Below, piece by piece: positions 49,550-59,396 of a stretch of DNA of 64,000 nucleotides. Source of the DNA: Candidatus Phytoplasma vitis (GTDB lineage Bacteria > Bacillota_I > Bacilli_A > Acholeplasmatales > Acholeplasmataceae); assembly GCA_023934045.1 (NCBI GenBank), contig CP097583.1, positions 1 to 64,000 on the forward strand, written 5' to 3'. The notes under the pieces were generated by a model that saw nothing but the letters and a program-made list of their open reading frames with translations, was not told the DNA's origin and did not search any database. The translations under genes were made by a program, and so were the position numbers. Each line of letters opens with the position of its first letter. Within the stretch, counting starts at the first letter, position 1.

Positions 49550-50641
49550 TTAATAAATCCTATGACCGCTTTTTTTATCAAAAATAAAAAATCTATTTTC
49601 AACAAGATTGAAACGAAATTTTTTTTTATAAACGTGAGATAAATCTAATAATTTCTGTTTATAAGCAGGAATAATAATTTGAAAGGTTTTATGAATTGAA
49701 TGAGGATGTTTGGCTAATAAAAATAATTCTCTGCCAATATTTTCTAAAGCTATACCTTCTACTTCAAAAAGACCATTCTTTTCTATAGTATATCCTTCTG
49801 GTCTGATCGCAACATGAACTTCTTGATCAAGATTATGAAATCGATCATGAGTCAAAAGAACTGTCTCGCCTATCATCAATTTGTTATCTTTAATTTGACC
49901 GTTAAAAATAGAAATATGTGGAACCCCTAAAAAAGACGCTACAAATAAATTAACGGGGTCTTCATAAATTTTTTTCGGAATATCTTTTTGTTGAATCACA
50001 CCTTTATTCATGACATAAATTTTATCACTAATAGACATCGCTTCTTCTTGATCATGAGTTACAAAAATAGCTGTAATCTTTGTTTTTTTTTGAATTCTTC
50101 TAATTTCTTCTCTCATTTTTAAACGAAGTCGGGTATCTAAATTAGATAAAGGCTCATCTAATAATAAAATTTTCGGATTTTTAATTAAAGCCCTAGCTAA
50201 TGAGACTCTTTGTTGTTGTCCTCCAGAAAGTTCCGAAGGTTTTTTATCTAAATATTCTTCAATAGAAGCTAAAACAGAAATTCTTTTAACTTCTTTTTGA
50301 ATTTGTTCCTCTGAAAATTTTAAATTTTGCAAGGGAAAAATAATATTTTGAAGCACAGTCATATGCGGATATAATGCATAATTTTGAAAAACCAAACCAA
50401 TACCTCTTTTTTCAGGAGGAAGATCGGTAACATCTTTATCATCAAAAAAAATTTTTCCTTCAGTAACTTTGGATAATCCAGCGATCATATAAAGAATAGT
50501 GGACTTGCCACATCCGGAAGGTCCTAAAAGACTTACTAACTCTCCAGTAGGAATTTCTAAATTAATTTTGTCAACGGCGTAAGATTTTTTTTTATTTTTA
50601 TTTATAAAAACTTTAGAAACGTTATCTAATATTATTCCCAT
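49550..50641 (-). CDS. ugpC: ABC importer ATPase (UgpC/MalK/MsmX-like)
   Basis: The 363-residue ATPase drives import. Walker A GPSGCGKST, Q-loop FQNYALYP, signature LSGGQQQRVSLARAL, Walker B ILLLDEPLSNLD and switch VTHDQEEA. The C-terminal TOBE-like regulatory domain (HISIFNGQIKDN and AIRPEGYTIE) is typical of MalK/UgpC. First of the four importer genes on this strand, 30 bases after asnS. Confidence 0.95.
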   Translation of the reverse strand: MGIILDNVSKVFINKNKKKSYAVDKINLEIPTGELVSLLGPSGCGKSTILYMIAGLSKVTEGKIFFDDKDVTDLPPEKRGIGLVFQNYALYPHMTVLQNIIFPLQNLKFSEEQIQKEVKRISVLASIEEYLDKKPSELSGGQQQRVSLARALIKNPKILLLDEPLSNLDTRLRLKMREEIRRIQKKTKITAIFVTHDQEEAMSISDKIYVMNKGVIQQKDIPKKIYEDPVNLFVASFLGVPHISIFNGQIKDNKLMIGETVLLTHDRFHNLDQEVHVAIRPEGYTIEKNGLFEVEGIALENIGRELFLLAKHPHSIHKTFQIIIPAYKQKLLDLSHVYKKKFRFNLVENRFFIFDKKSGHRIY

Positions 50642-50671
50642 AATTAAAATCCTCTAATAATTTTTATTATT

Positions 50672-52063
50672 TTAAAAAAAAGCTTTTTTAGAAGTTCTAG
50701 GAAACGCTATAACGTCTCTAATATTATCTAAACCAGTTAAATAAAGTAATAATCTTTCGAATCCTATTCCGAAACCTGAATGTATACAACCGCCAAAACG
50801 ACGCAAATCTAAATACCATTCTAATTCTTCTGGAGCAATATTAAATTTATGCATCTTATCTTTTAAAATTTCTAAATTTTCTTCTCTTTGAGAACCACCT
50901 ATTAATTCACCAATTTTAGGAACTAATAAATCCATAGCGGCCACAGTTTTGTGATCTGGATTATTTTTCATATAAAAAGCTTTGATCTCAATAGGCCAAT
51001 CGATAACAAAAACAGGTTCATCAAAAAAATTAGTTAAAAATCTTTCATGTTCTGTAAATAAATCCGAACCATAAACAGGTTTATTTTCGAATTCAATGTT
51101 ACTTTTAGATAAAATTTCAATTGCTTCAGCATATTTAATTTTTTTAAATTCTTTTAAATTCGCTATTTTTTCTAATCTTTGAATTAAATTTTTTTCGACA
51201 TTTTCTTCTAAAAATAAAAAATCTTCTTTATTTTTTTCTAAACAATTTTTAATAATATATTGCAGCATTTTTTGAGCTATTTGCATATTTTCTTTTAAAT
51301 TACAAAAAGCCATTTCGGGTTCGATCATCCAAAATTCTGATATATGTTTGGAAGTATTCGAATTTTCAGCTCTAAAAGTAGGACCAAAAGTATAAATCTT
51401 TTTAAAAGCTAAAGCCATCGCTTCGCCTTCTAATTGGCCAGTAACAGTTAAAAAAGTTGGTTTTCCAAAAAAATCTTGTTTAAAATCAACCTTTTTATCT
51501 TTATCCAAAGGTACTTTATTTAAATCTAAAGTAGTCACTTGGAATAATTCTCCTGCGCCTTCACCATCACTTGTAGTAATAATGGGGGTATGTGCCCAAA
51601 TAAATCCTTCTTTTTGAAAAAAATCATGAATAACCATACTAGCTGTATTTCTAATTCTGAAAACAGCTCCGAAAAGTTTCGTCCTAAATCTTAAATGCGC
51701 TACTTGACGTAAAAAAACTTTAGAATGTTTTTTAGATTGAATAGGATAAGAACCATGATTCTCTCCTAAAATAATTATTTTATCAGCCAATAATTCAAAA
51801 GGTTGAGTCGCATTCGAAGTAAGAACTAAATTACCTTCTAAATATAAAGAAACTCCTACTTGTAACTTATCTTTGATTTCCAGAAAATAATTTTCTTGAA
51901 CGTTTTTATAAACTACTTGTAATTCTTTGACAAAAGTACCATCGCTTAAATCACAAAAAAATAAATTTTTTTGAAAACGACAATTTTTAATCCATCCATT
52001 AATAAAAATTTTTTTATTTACATTTGAAATGTAATTATTATAAAGATATTTAACAGAACACAT
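50672..52063 (-). CDS. asnS: Asparaginyl-tRNA synthetase
   Basis: Charges tRNA-Asn directly. The 463-residue protein has the N-terminal OB fold ([23 protein letters not shown]) and class II core: the region [30 protein letters not shown] with motif 2 ([23 protein letters not shown]), and the C-terminal motif 3 [17 protein letters not shown] 52063 has AGAGGG upstream. Direct Asn charging means the amidotransferase route for Asn is not needed. Confidence 0.95.
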   Translation of the reverse strand: MCSVKYLYNNYISNVNKKIFINGWIKNCRFQKNLFFCDLSDGTFVKELQVVYKNVQENYFLEIKDKLQVGVSLYLEGNLVLTSNATQPFELLADKIIILGENHGSYPIQSKKHSKVFLRQVAHLRFRTKLFGAVFRIRNTASMVIHDFFQKEGFIWAHTPIITTSDGEGAGELFQVTTLDLNKVPLDKDKKVDFKQDFFGKPTFLTVTGQLEGEAMALAFKKIYTFGPTFRAENSNTSKHISEFWMIEPEMAFCNLKENMQIAQKMLQYIIKNCLEKNKEDFLFLEENVEKNLIQRLEKIANLKEFKKIKYAEAIEILSKSNIEFENKPVYGSDLFTEHERFLTNFFDEPVFVIDWPIEIKAFYMKNNPDHKTVAAMDLLVPKIGELIGGSQREENLEILKDKMHKFNIAPEELEWYLDLRRFGGCIHSGFGIGFERLLLYLTGLDNIRDVIAFPRTSKKAFF

Positions 52064-52365
52064 TATTTCCCTCTTGAATAAATTTCAATTTTTATTCTTT
52101 TAAAATTAAATCTTAATTTTATATTTTGAGATATTTTAAAAAAAATAATAAATTAAAAAATAAAATTTATTTAAAAATTTAAACTTTTTTATAATAAAAT
52201 AATTATTTTTAAGACTTAATACTTTTTGAATTAGATAGTATTATTATATCAATATTTATAATATTTTAAATAAATTTTAATCTTAATTAATTTTAATTTT
52301 CTTTTATTTAAAAATCAAAATATTGTATATTAAAAAGAAAATTAAATGATATTAATATAAAAATT
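52064..52365. other. AT-rich spacer between asnS and a gene relic
   Basis: Only A/T tracts were seen; no gene or clear signal, apart from the asnS ribosome-binding site at its edge. Confidence 0.4.
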
Positions 52366-52593
52366 ATTTGTTTAATTGTTGATATAAATAAAGAAAATCA
52401 TATTGGTCCTAAACTTTTTAATAATGAAAAATCAAATTAAAAACTTAAAAATCAAATTAATAATTTAAATAAACAAATTGTTATTTTTAAAAAAATGTAT
52501 TACAATGTTAATATACAAAAAAATCTAAGTCAATATAATAATTGAAAAATATGGCCATTTAGATTCTTGGTCTTTAATAAAACTTATTCATAA
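52366..52593 (+). pseudogene. Gene relic, possible coiled-coil
   Basis: A single frame reads ICLIVDINKENHIGPKLFNNEKSN, TAA, KLKNQINNLNKQIVIFKKMYY, YNVNIQKNLSQYNN, TGA, then KIWPFRFLVFNKTYS and stop. The middle has heptad spacing. Two in-frame stops and no start codon suggest decay; no family was recognised. Confidence 0.5.
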
Positions 52594-52746
52594 TAAAAAC
52601 TATTTTTTATAACAATTATTAACAAAAAAAGATTTTCGGTATTTTCAGGATTTGTATAAGTAGTTGCTATTATTTTTTTATTATATAAAAATTCAATAAT
52701 TTTAATATGTTTTAAATATATAAAGGACAAAAAGAAAAATAAAAAA

Positions 52747-54237
52747 ATGAAATATTCTATAGAAGAAACATGCGTAGATGTTGCTGATTTTTTAGAACGA
52801 ATTGATGAATTTAAAGATAAATATAAAAACAATAAATTACCTCTAATCAAGGGTTATATTAAGCGAAATCAAAATGATTATGTAATTACTAGTCAAAAAA
52901 ATGATAATAAACACATAAAAATAACGGGACCATCATTTAAAATAGAGATGATAGATCAAAATATCATTATTCAAAGTAATTTAATTTATAAATCTTCGAT
53001 TTATCAATTAGAAATTATTTATTGGTTATTAATAGAAAATATTACATATGAAAATTATCAAAAAAATATAAAAGCTATAGAATCAGATTCAAAAATAGGG
53101 ATTTTAACAAACGGAGCTGCTACTATTTCAGATATTGAATGGGAATTAAGAAAAGCAAATTATAAAAATTATGAATTCTTTAAGGTTATTACAGGAAAAA
53201 TCGTAGCTATTGATGATATTTGTAAAAAGATTCAAGAATTAAATGATAACAATCAATGCGATATTATTTTACTTAGTCGTGGAGGTGGCGATGAATCAGA
53301 AATTAATAATGTTTTTAATAATTTAGATATAATCGCATCTATTAAAAAATCAAAAATACCGATTGTTACTGGGATAGGGCATGCATTTAATACTACTTTT
53401 TCTGATTTAGTAGCTTATGATAATGCTACTACACCCACAACTGGTATTCAAAAGGTTCTTTGGTTAATAAAATTTGTTGATAAGGTTAAAAACAATTATG
53501 AAAATAATAATGATAAATTATTAGATTTACATTTAGGCAAAATTATTCAAAAAATTATTGATTATTCATTGAAAACACAAAATAATTTAATTCAAAAAGA
53601 AGAAGCTTTGACAACAGCTCAAAACACTTTAACTCAAAAAAAAGAAGAATTAAGAACAATTCAAAATAATTTAATTCAAAAAGAAGAAGCTTTGACAACA
53701 GCTCAAAACACTTTAACTCAAAAAAAAGAAGAATTAAGAACAATTCAAAATAATTTAACTCAAAAAGAAGAATCTTTAACAACAGCTAAAAATGATTTAA
53801 TTCAACAAAAAATAGAATTAAGAGCATTTCAAAATACTTTAACTCAAAAAGAAAAAGATTTATTCACAACTAAAAAAGATTTAATTAGATTTCAGTACAG
53901 TCTAGAGTACTCGAGAATTACAAAAGGAATAGTAGATATTGAATTTTCAAATGAAAATATCCTTATTGATATATATAATGAAGATAAAAATATAATTATT
54001 TTAAATTGGGTTTATTTAATTAAAATTTTAAATCAGTATAATTTCCAAATTCATTTTTTATACGATAATAATATTAAAAGCAATTTAAATTTAGAACGAA
54101 AAGTATTATATTTAAATAAAGAAGAATTACAAAAAACAATAGTTTTTCAAATATCTGATGATAAACCTACCAATTATAATCACAATCAGAAATTATTATT
54201 TATCAATAAAAATATAATAATAAAATTTCCTGAATAA
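52747..54237 (+). CDS. ExoVII large-subunit-like protein with coiled coil
   Basis: The 496-residue protein resembles the core of exonuclease VII large subunit (XseA). A short OB-like N-terminus (about 30-75) leads into the nuclease-like domain (about 110-240): GILTNGAATISDI with Asp 129, ILLSRGGGDESE with Arg 178, and IVTGIGHAFNTTFSDLVAY...ATTPT with His 212. The usual Asp three residues after this His is Asn 215. Residues about 272-395 form a long coiled coil of 14/28-residue repeats, then a C-terminal domain (about 405-496) of unknown type. No xseB is nearby. Nuclease activity is doubtful given the Asp change; a scaffold, phage-defence or mobile-element role is possible. Confidence 0.7.
   Translation: MKYSIEETCVDVADFLERIDEFKDKYKNNKLPLIKGYIKRNQNDYVITSQKNDNKHIKITGPSFKIEMIDQNIIIQSNLIYKSSIYQLEIIYWLLIENITYENYQKNIKAIESDSKIGILTNGAATISDIEWELRKANYKNYEFFKVITGKIVAIDDICKKIQELNDNNQCDIILLSRGGGDESEINNVFNNLDIIASIKKSKIPIVTGIGHAFNTTFSDLVAYDNATTPTTGIQKVLWLIKFVDKVKNNYENNNDKLLDLHLGKIIQKIIDYSLKTQNNLIQKEEALTTAQNTLTQKKEELRTIQNNLIQKEEALTTAQNTLTQKKEELRTIQNNLTQKEESLTTAKNDLIQQKIELRAFQNTLTQKEKDLFTTKKDLIRFQYSLEYSRITKGIVDIEFSNENILIDIYNEDKNIIILNWVYLIKILNQYNFQIHFLYDNNIKSNLNLERKVLYLNKEELQKTIVFQISDDKPTNYNHNQKLLFINKNIIIKFPE
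53578..53829 (+). repeat. 84-bp tandem repeats encoding coiled coil
   Basis: Units start at 53578, 53662 and 53746; the first two look identical over 84 bp (28 residues, QNNLIQKEEALTTAQNTLTQ onward), the third is diverged. The smaller 42-bp half-repeat is also visible. Confidence 0.9.
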
Positions 54238-54266
54238 AAAAAGACTCTTTAGAGAGTCTTTTTTTA
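54236..54266 (+). terminator. Terminator of the ExoVII-like gene
   Basis: AAAAAGACTCT-TTAG-AGAGTCTTTTTTT, immediately after the stop codon. Confidence 0.85.
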
Positions 54267-54320
54267 TTGTGTTTTTGTAAACTAAATCTTAGTATCATAA
54301 TTACTTTATTTCTAGAATAC

Positions 54321-54480
54321 TCAAATAACCTTAGGTTGTAATTTGTTATTTTCTAGTTGATAAGATCCTCTTTTTTTTAGTATGTTCGTATGAAAAAATA
54401 ATATTGTTTTTTTAGGATTGATGGTATTTTCTATTAATGTAATTAAATTTTCGTTTTCATCATAACAATATAATCGGTAT
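54321..54480 (-). pseudogene. Decayed gene fragment on the minus strand
   Basis: The minus strand reads RLYCYDENENLITLIENTI, NPKKTILFFHTNILKKRG, SYQLENNKLQPKVI and stop. Upstream of this the frame is broken by two stops (TAG TAA). YDENENLI-type segments recur in hypothetical proteins of phytoplasmas, but that is a resemblance only. Confidence 0.5.
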
Positions 54481-54766
54481 TACTAATCCGAAAAATCCGA
54501 ATTATTTTTTTAATCTCCGATAAGCTTTTTTAATTTGTCCTTGTTCAAAAATTTAAAAAAAGAACTGTCATTATAGACAAGTTATTTATATAAACCAATT
54601 AAAGATGTTTTTTAGTTTTTGTTTGATTTATGTTGTTAATATCGTACCTTATAACTTTTAAAAATGTTTGAGTTATATTTTTGATAAGGGTTTTTGTTAA
54701 GTGGATTTTTATCTTAATTTTAAGGTTTTTTATAAAATCTAAAGCAAGAAAAACATAAAAACAAAA
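54481..54766. other. Decayed spacer
   Basis: No frame longer than a few codons has support. Unlike other spacers it has fewer long A/T tracts, so it may be the rest of the decayed gene at 54321. Confidence 0.35.
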
Positions 54767-55552
54767 TTATTTTTCAATAAATTTATTTTTATGTTTTTTA
54801 TAAAAAAATAAACACAATCCACCTAATAACATTAAAATAACTAAAGTGATAATAATCCATAAAAAAACATTTGATTTATTATTAGTAATTTTATTATTAG
54901 AAATTTGCGGATTATTTTCTGATGGATTATTTAAAGATGTAGTCTCAGAAATTTCTTTTTCTAAAATTTTTATGTTTATTACGCCAGTCATTTTTAATAT
55001 TTCTTTTCTTTGATCAGAAATAATAATATTTATTTGATTATTTGTTATAGTTAAATCATCAATATTTAAATCTTTTAATAAAGGATTTATTTTTTGAATT
55101 TCTTCTAAAATTTTTTCTTTATTATTTTTATCAGTTGCAGTAAGTTTAATGGTTCTTTTGTTTTCGGGTATAATTACCTCTATATTTTGAATTTCTTCAA
55201 TATTTAAAATTACTTTGCCATATATTTTTTTTATTGTTGACGAATTTTCAGGAATTATAATTTGAATTTCATTATTGGGTTTTAAATTTACATATTCTTT
55301 TGGTAAATCTTTTAATAAAGGATTTATTTTCCGAATTTCTTCTAAAATTTTTTCTTTATTATTTTTATCTTTTTTTGGAAGAAAAAGAATTCTTTTAGAT
55401 ATTGGTATAAATGTTTCAAGATTTTCAATTTCTTTTTCATCAGATGCATTAATTAAAAAAAATATTAAATGATTAGATAATAAAATTATAAACATAAAAA
55501 ATAAAATTAAAATATTTAAATTTATTTTTTTGTAATTTTTTTTATTTATCAT
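54767..55552 (-). CDS. Signal-peptide surface protein with C-terminal anchor
   Basis: The 261-residue protein has a long signal peptide (ILILFFMFIILLSNHLIFFL, cleavage after LINA), two related units (about 55-125 and 126-200) with the pattern DKNNKEKILEEIxKINPLLKDL, a polar linker rich in Ser/Asn and a C-terminal membrane helix (NVFLWIIITLVILMLLGGLCLFFY) with a basic tail. The domain resembles the repeat of the protein at 27634: a helix xxKILEEIxKIN after a turn, then a strand. Likely exposed on the cell surface. No enzyme motif. Confidence 0.85.
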   Translation of the reverse strand: MINKKNYKKINLNILILFFMFIILLSNHLIFFLINASDEKEIENLETFIPISKRILFLPKKDKNNKEKILEEIRKINPLLKDLPKEYVNLKPNNEIQIIIPENSSTIKKIYGKVILNIEEIQNIEVIIPENKRTIKLTATDKNNKEKILEEIQKINPLLKDLNIDDLTITNNQINIIISDQRKEILKMTGVINIKILEKEISETTSLNNPSENNPQISNNKITNNKSNVFLWIIITLVILMLLGGLCLFFYKKHKNKFIEK

Positions 55553-55751
55553 ATCTTTTATTTAATATTATTTTTTGTAAATAATATTACCTTTCTTTAT
55601 TTAACAAAACTGTTCTAATTTTAAAATATATTTTATTTTCGAAAATAATTTATAAATTAAATTATTTTCTATTAAAAATTTAAATTTTAAAAATTTTAAA
55701 GAATGTAATTTGTTTAATATAAAAAGAAATATTATTTTTTTAAATAAAAAA

Positions 55752-57038
55752 TTATTTATTTAAAAGAGAAGACATTTTTTTTTTGTAAATTTCTACTCCT
55801 GGTTGATCAAAAGGATTAATTTCTATTAAATAGCCAGACATAGCACAAGCTTTTTGAAAAAAGTAAATAAGGTAACCTAAGTTATATTCATCTAATTGAG
55901 GAATTGTGATTTCTATATTAGGAACGCCTCCTTCTATATGGGCTTGTTTCGTAGCTTGTAATATTTTTTGATTTATTTCAGAAAAAGATTTGTTAGCTAA
56001 AAAATTTAATTTATCTAATTCTTGATCAATCATTGGTACGAAACAATCATCTTTCATATTAGTAACATTTAGAATTGTTTCGAACATTATACGAGAACCT
56101 TCTTGTATAAATTGTCCTAAAGAATGTAAATCTGTAGAGTTATTGACCGAACCTACAAAAAGTCCTTTTTCATTTTTACCTTCTGATTCTGCAAATAATT
56201 GTTTCCACCATTCGGCAAAAGCTAATAAATGAGGTTCATAACTAACAAATAATTCTGTTTTTTTATTTAATTTGGTATACATTAAATATCTAGCTACAGC
56301 ATATTGATAAGTTAAATTTGTATCTAAGTTATCAGTTAAAGTATCTTTATAAGCTTGTTTAGCACCTTGTAAAATAGCTTCTACATCTAAATTAGCAAAA
56401 ATAAAAGGTAAAATACCGACAATAGTTAAAACACTAAAACGACCACCAATAGAATTTGGGATAAAAAATGTTTCATAACCTTCTTTTTTGGCGATATCTA
56501 ATAAAATACATTTATCAGCATCAGTGGTCACAAAAATTAATTTTTGAGCTTTTTCTTTTCCGTATTTATTTTCGATTTCTTTTTTTAAAATTCTAAAGGT
56601 TAAAGCAGGTTCTAAAGTAGTTCCTGATTTAGAAATAATATTAATTGCCCATTTTTTATCTTTTAAATAATTAATTAAATTAGTTAAATAATTACCTGAG
56701 ACATGATGTCCTGCGAAAATAATTTGAGGTTTATTTTTATTAAAAGGAGCCTGAATAAATTCTATTCCTGCTTTAGCTCCTAAATAAGACCCCCCTATAC
56801 CTATCACTACTAAAACATCTAAATCTTCATTTAATTTTTTTAATTTTTGAATTTTTTTGATATCAGAAATGATATTTTTTTGTAAAGGTAAATCCAACCA
56901 ACCTAAATATTTTTTTTGTAATTCATAATCTTTATGTAATATATTATGTATTTTAGTTACTTTTGATTGCGTTTGTGAACTTTCTTTTTCCCAATCTAAA
57001 AAAGTTTTGATCCCTTGGATGTTTAATTTTAAATTCAT
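55752..57038 (-). CDS. pgi: Glucose-6-phosphate isomerase
   Basis: Interconverts glucose-6-phosphate and fructose-6-phosphate. The 428-residue length is the short bacterial form. Motifs: GIGGSYLGAKAG, IISKSGTTLEPALTFRIL, the segment NSIGGRFSVLTIVGI and EGGVPNIEI near the end. AGGAG lies nine bases before the ATG. It follows the MATE gene by 24 bp in one transcript. Confidence 0.95.
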   Translation of the reverse strand: MNLKLNIQGIKTFLDWEKESSQTQSKVTKIHNILHKDYELQKKYLGWLDLPLQKNIISDIKKIQKLKKLNEDLDVLVVIGIGGSYLGAKAGIEFIQAPFNKNKPQIIFAGHHVSGNYLTNLINYLKDKKWAINIISKSGTTLEPALTFRILKKEIENKYGKEKAQKLIFVTTDADKCILLDIAKKEGYETFFIPNSIGGRFSVLTIVGILPFIFANLDVEAILQGAKQAYKDTLTDNLDTNLTYQYAVARYLMYTKLNKKTELFVSYEPHLLAFAEWWKQLFAESEGKNEKGLFVGSVNNSTDLHSLGQFIQEGSRIMFETILNVTNMKDDCFVPMIDQELDKLNFLANKSFSEINQKILQATKQAHIEGGVPNIEITIPQLDEYNLGYLIYFFQKACAMSGYLIEINPFDQPGVEIYKKKMSSLLNK

Positions 57039-57062
57039 TTTTTATAACTCCTGAATTTTTTA

Positions 57063-58502
57063 TTATTTATTTTTTTTTAATTCTATTATTTGTTGTTTTT
57101 TGATAAAAGAAATAAATAAAGCGATAATAGTTATTAAGACAATTATATTACTCAAACTTGTACTTAAACCAAATTGAGTATAAATATCTATTTTAGTATA
57201 ATAATGAAAGATGTATAATAAGCACATTCTTGTTATAATTCTTAAAATATTTAATAATAAAACAATATTAGCATTTTTTTTATAAGACATTATATAAATC
57301 ATTATCATGGAAGCCCAAACAGAAGTGAACAAAGACATTTGTTCGTAAAATAAAATTTCTTTGAAATTTTTTAATTTTTCGTTATTGATTTCTTTATCTG
57401 TTAAAAACGGAAGTAATTTTTGTCCCAAAAATTGATTGAAAAAAATGCCCGCGATACCAGTTATTAAAGTGATAATAAAAACATTTTTAAAAATTTTTAA
57501 AGTTTTTTTATTTTTATTTAATGATGCATTTTGAGAAACCATTACTGATTCAGAATCTTCAAAAGATTGAGAAATACAATAAAAAATACCGTTTATAATT
57601 GCAACAAAGCCTGTTATTTTTAATATCTCACTACCATTATCTTCACCATAAAATTTTATAATTATATCATTAATGAATTTTTTTCCAATTACATAAGTTG
57701 TTTTACCAATAACTAACATTCCTGACAATTTTAATGTACTTTTGATAATATCTTTTGAAAAAATTAATTTATGAAATTGAATTTGAAAATCATTTTTAGG
57801 ATGAAACATAAAATAAAAAGCTAAAATAGAAATCATTAAATTAGAAAATAAATCTGCCCAAGCCAAATGAACAATTGTAATATCTAAACCTTTAGTATAT
57901 TTAAAAACGAAGGATATTGAAATTCTACAAATAATATTAAAAACATTTAAAAATAAAACAAAACTATTTTTATTTTTAGATCTTTCTAAACCCATAAACA
58001 TAGCATTGATTGTAATAAAAACAAAAGTTAATAAAGAAATATTATAATATTCTATTCCTCCATCAGGATGGAATGCTTTGTTTAAAAAAATATTTCCTAA
58101 AGGAGAAGGTAATAAATTACCAAAATAAAAAATAAAAAAAATAATGAAAGAACTTAAAACCGCAATTAAAAAAGCTAAATTAGCATATTGTTTCGCTTTT
58201 TGATTATTGTTTTGCTTATATTCTCTTGATACTAAAACAACTCCAGCCCCACCTAAAGCTATAGCGATACTGTTAAGCACTTGTTTAATTTGTTTTAAAT
58301 AAGTTATAGCACCTTCTATATTATCATTTGATCGTGGATCTTTAATGATATAAAAATCTATTGCAGAACTTAAATGTTGAAATAATAAATATATAGCAAT
58401 AGGAAAAGCTAAAATAATTAAATTTATCCAAATAGGTCGTTCTTTTTTTAATTGTTTCGGGTCAAATATATTTTTATCAGCAGAAGAATCATTTTTTGTC
58501 AT
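57063..58502 (-). CDS. MATE family multidrug efflux protein
   Basis: Around 479 residues with 12 membrane helices in two halves, typical of MATE (NorM/DinF-like) exporters. ALGGAGVVLVSREYKQNN is a MATE-like feature in the first half. The frame opens at TTG 58526, but ATG 58502 (MTKNDSSADKN) is chosen; an AAAGG lies about 16 bases before it. The N-terminal cytosolic segment is polar. Substrate unknown. Confidence 0.88.
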   Translation of the reverse strand: MTKNDSSADKNIFDPKQLKKERPIWINLIILAFPIAIYLLFQHLSSAIDFYIIKDPRSNDNIEGAITYLKQIKQVLNSIAIALGGAGVVLVSREYKQNNNQKAKQYANLAFLIAVLSSFIIFFIFYFGNLLPSPLGNIFLNKAFHPDGGIEYYNISLLTFVFITINAMFMGLERSKNKNSFVLFLNVFNIICRISISFVFKYTKGLDITIVHLAWADLFSNLMISILAFYFMFHPKNDFQIQFHKLIFSKDIIKSTLKLSGMLVIGKTTYVIGKKFINDIIIKFYGEDNGSEILKITGFVAIINGIFYCISQSFEDSESVMVSQNASLNKNKKTLKIFKNVFIITLITGIAGIFFNQFLGQKLLPFLTDKEINNEKLKNFKEILFYEQMSLFTSVWASMIMIYIMSYKKNANIVLLLNILRIITRMCLLYIFHYYTKIDIYTQFGLSTSLSNIIVLITIIALFISFIKKQQIIELKKNK

Positions 58503-58922
58503 AAAATAAATATTTAAACCTTTCAATTAATTTCTTTTCGTAAATTAAAAATAAATTTAATTTGTTTATATTAAAAATAAATTTAAAATAATTGATAAAA
58601 ATTGATAAAAAAGGAAATTATTAATTTTAAAACAAAAAACTATTCTATTTATATTTAAGAAATTATTATAAAATAAAATTATTAAACAAAATTTTTATTT
58701 TATAATTGTTTAAAATAATAAATAAAATTTATGATGATTTTATTTATTAAAAAGTATAATAAATTATTTTAATTGAATAAATAAAAAAATAAATATGATA
58801 TATTTTTAAATATATATTTTTATTATATAAAATTTAATAATTATATTAACAAACAAATTTTTGTTTTAAATTTAAAAATTATAATTAAATAAAAAAATAG
58901 AGATTAACTTTTGAAAGTTAAT
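58503..58922. other. AT-rich spacer upstream of the MATE gene
   Basis: No gene. Ends at a palindrome TTAACTTTTGAAAGTTAA next to the inverted-repeat element. A/T tracts otherwise. Confidence 0.4.
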
Positions 58923-58975
58923 CGCACTGTTATAATTTTTTGTAAATAAATTCATTTTTAATACCGAAAAGACTA
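58923..58975 (+). repeat. Left 53-bp inverted end
   Basis: Starts CGCACTGTT and ends GAAAAGACTA; the exact reverse complement of 59397-59449. Confidence 0.95.
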
Positions 58976-59020
58976 ATTAAAAAAACTATTCTTTTTTTAA
59001 AAGAAAGAGGTTTTAAACAT

Positions 59021-59146
59021 ATGCAAAGTTCAAAAAAATATTTACATTTTTTTATAACATTACGGCTATTAATTAATTATCAATTAATATCAATTATGAT
59101 TATAAACAAAAACAACAATTTTAATATTCAGTTTTTTTGTTTATAA
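59021..59146 (+). CDS. 41-residue frame inside the inverted-repeat element
   Basis: AAAGAGG lies ten bases before ATG 59021. Product begins MQSSKKYLHFFITLRLL and is basic to hydrophobic. No resemblance to a transposase was found. It may be a remnant of the element's original cargo. Confidence 0.3.
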   Translation: MQSSKKYLHFFITLRLLINYQLISIMIINKNNNFNIQFFCL

Positions 59147-59396
59147 GGTATCGAATTAATTTTTATAATGATAAAATAATCTTTTTTTATAAAAAAATAT
59201 CTTACTTATAATAATTTTTACTTATTATAATTTAAAGTTATTTATTTATATTTTCACTTTATAGTAAAAAGATATATTAATAATAATAAAAATAATTCAA
59301 AATAACATTATTCAATTTTTGATACACGCTGTCTAAAATTACTTATTTTTAAAACCTTTTTTTACTAAAAACAAAAAAAGACTAGTTGAAAAAAAC

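Noticed and set aside
52501-52580. Reading TGA as Trp to join the relic at 52366
   Set aside because: The relic also contains a TAA, and all intact genes are consistent with TGA as stop.
52584-52850. 88-residue minus-strand frame
   Set aside because: Overlaps the start of the ExoVII-like gene; no signals or protein-like composition.
53555-53782. 75-residue Leu/Phe-rich minus-strand frame
   Set aside because: Antisense of the coiled-coil repeats.
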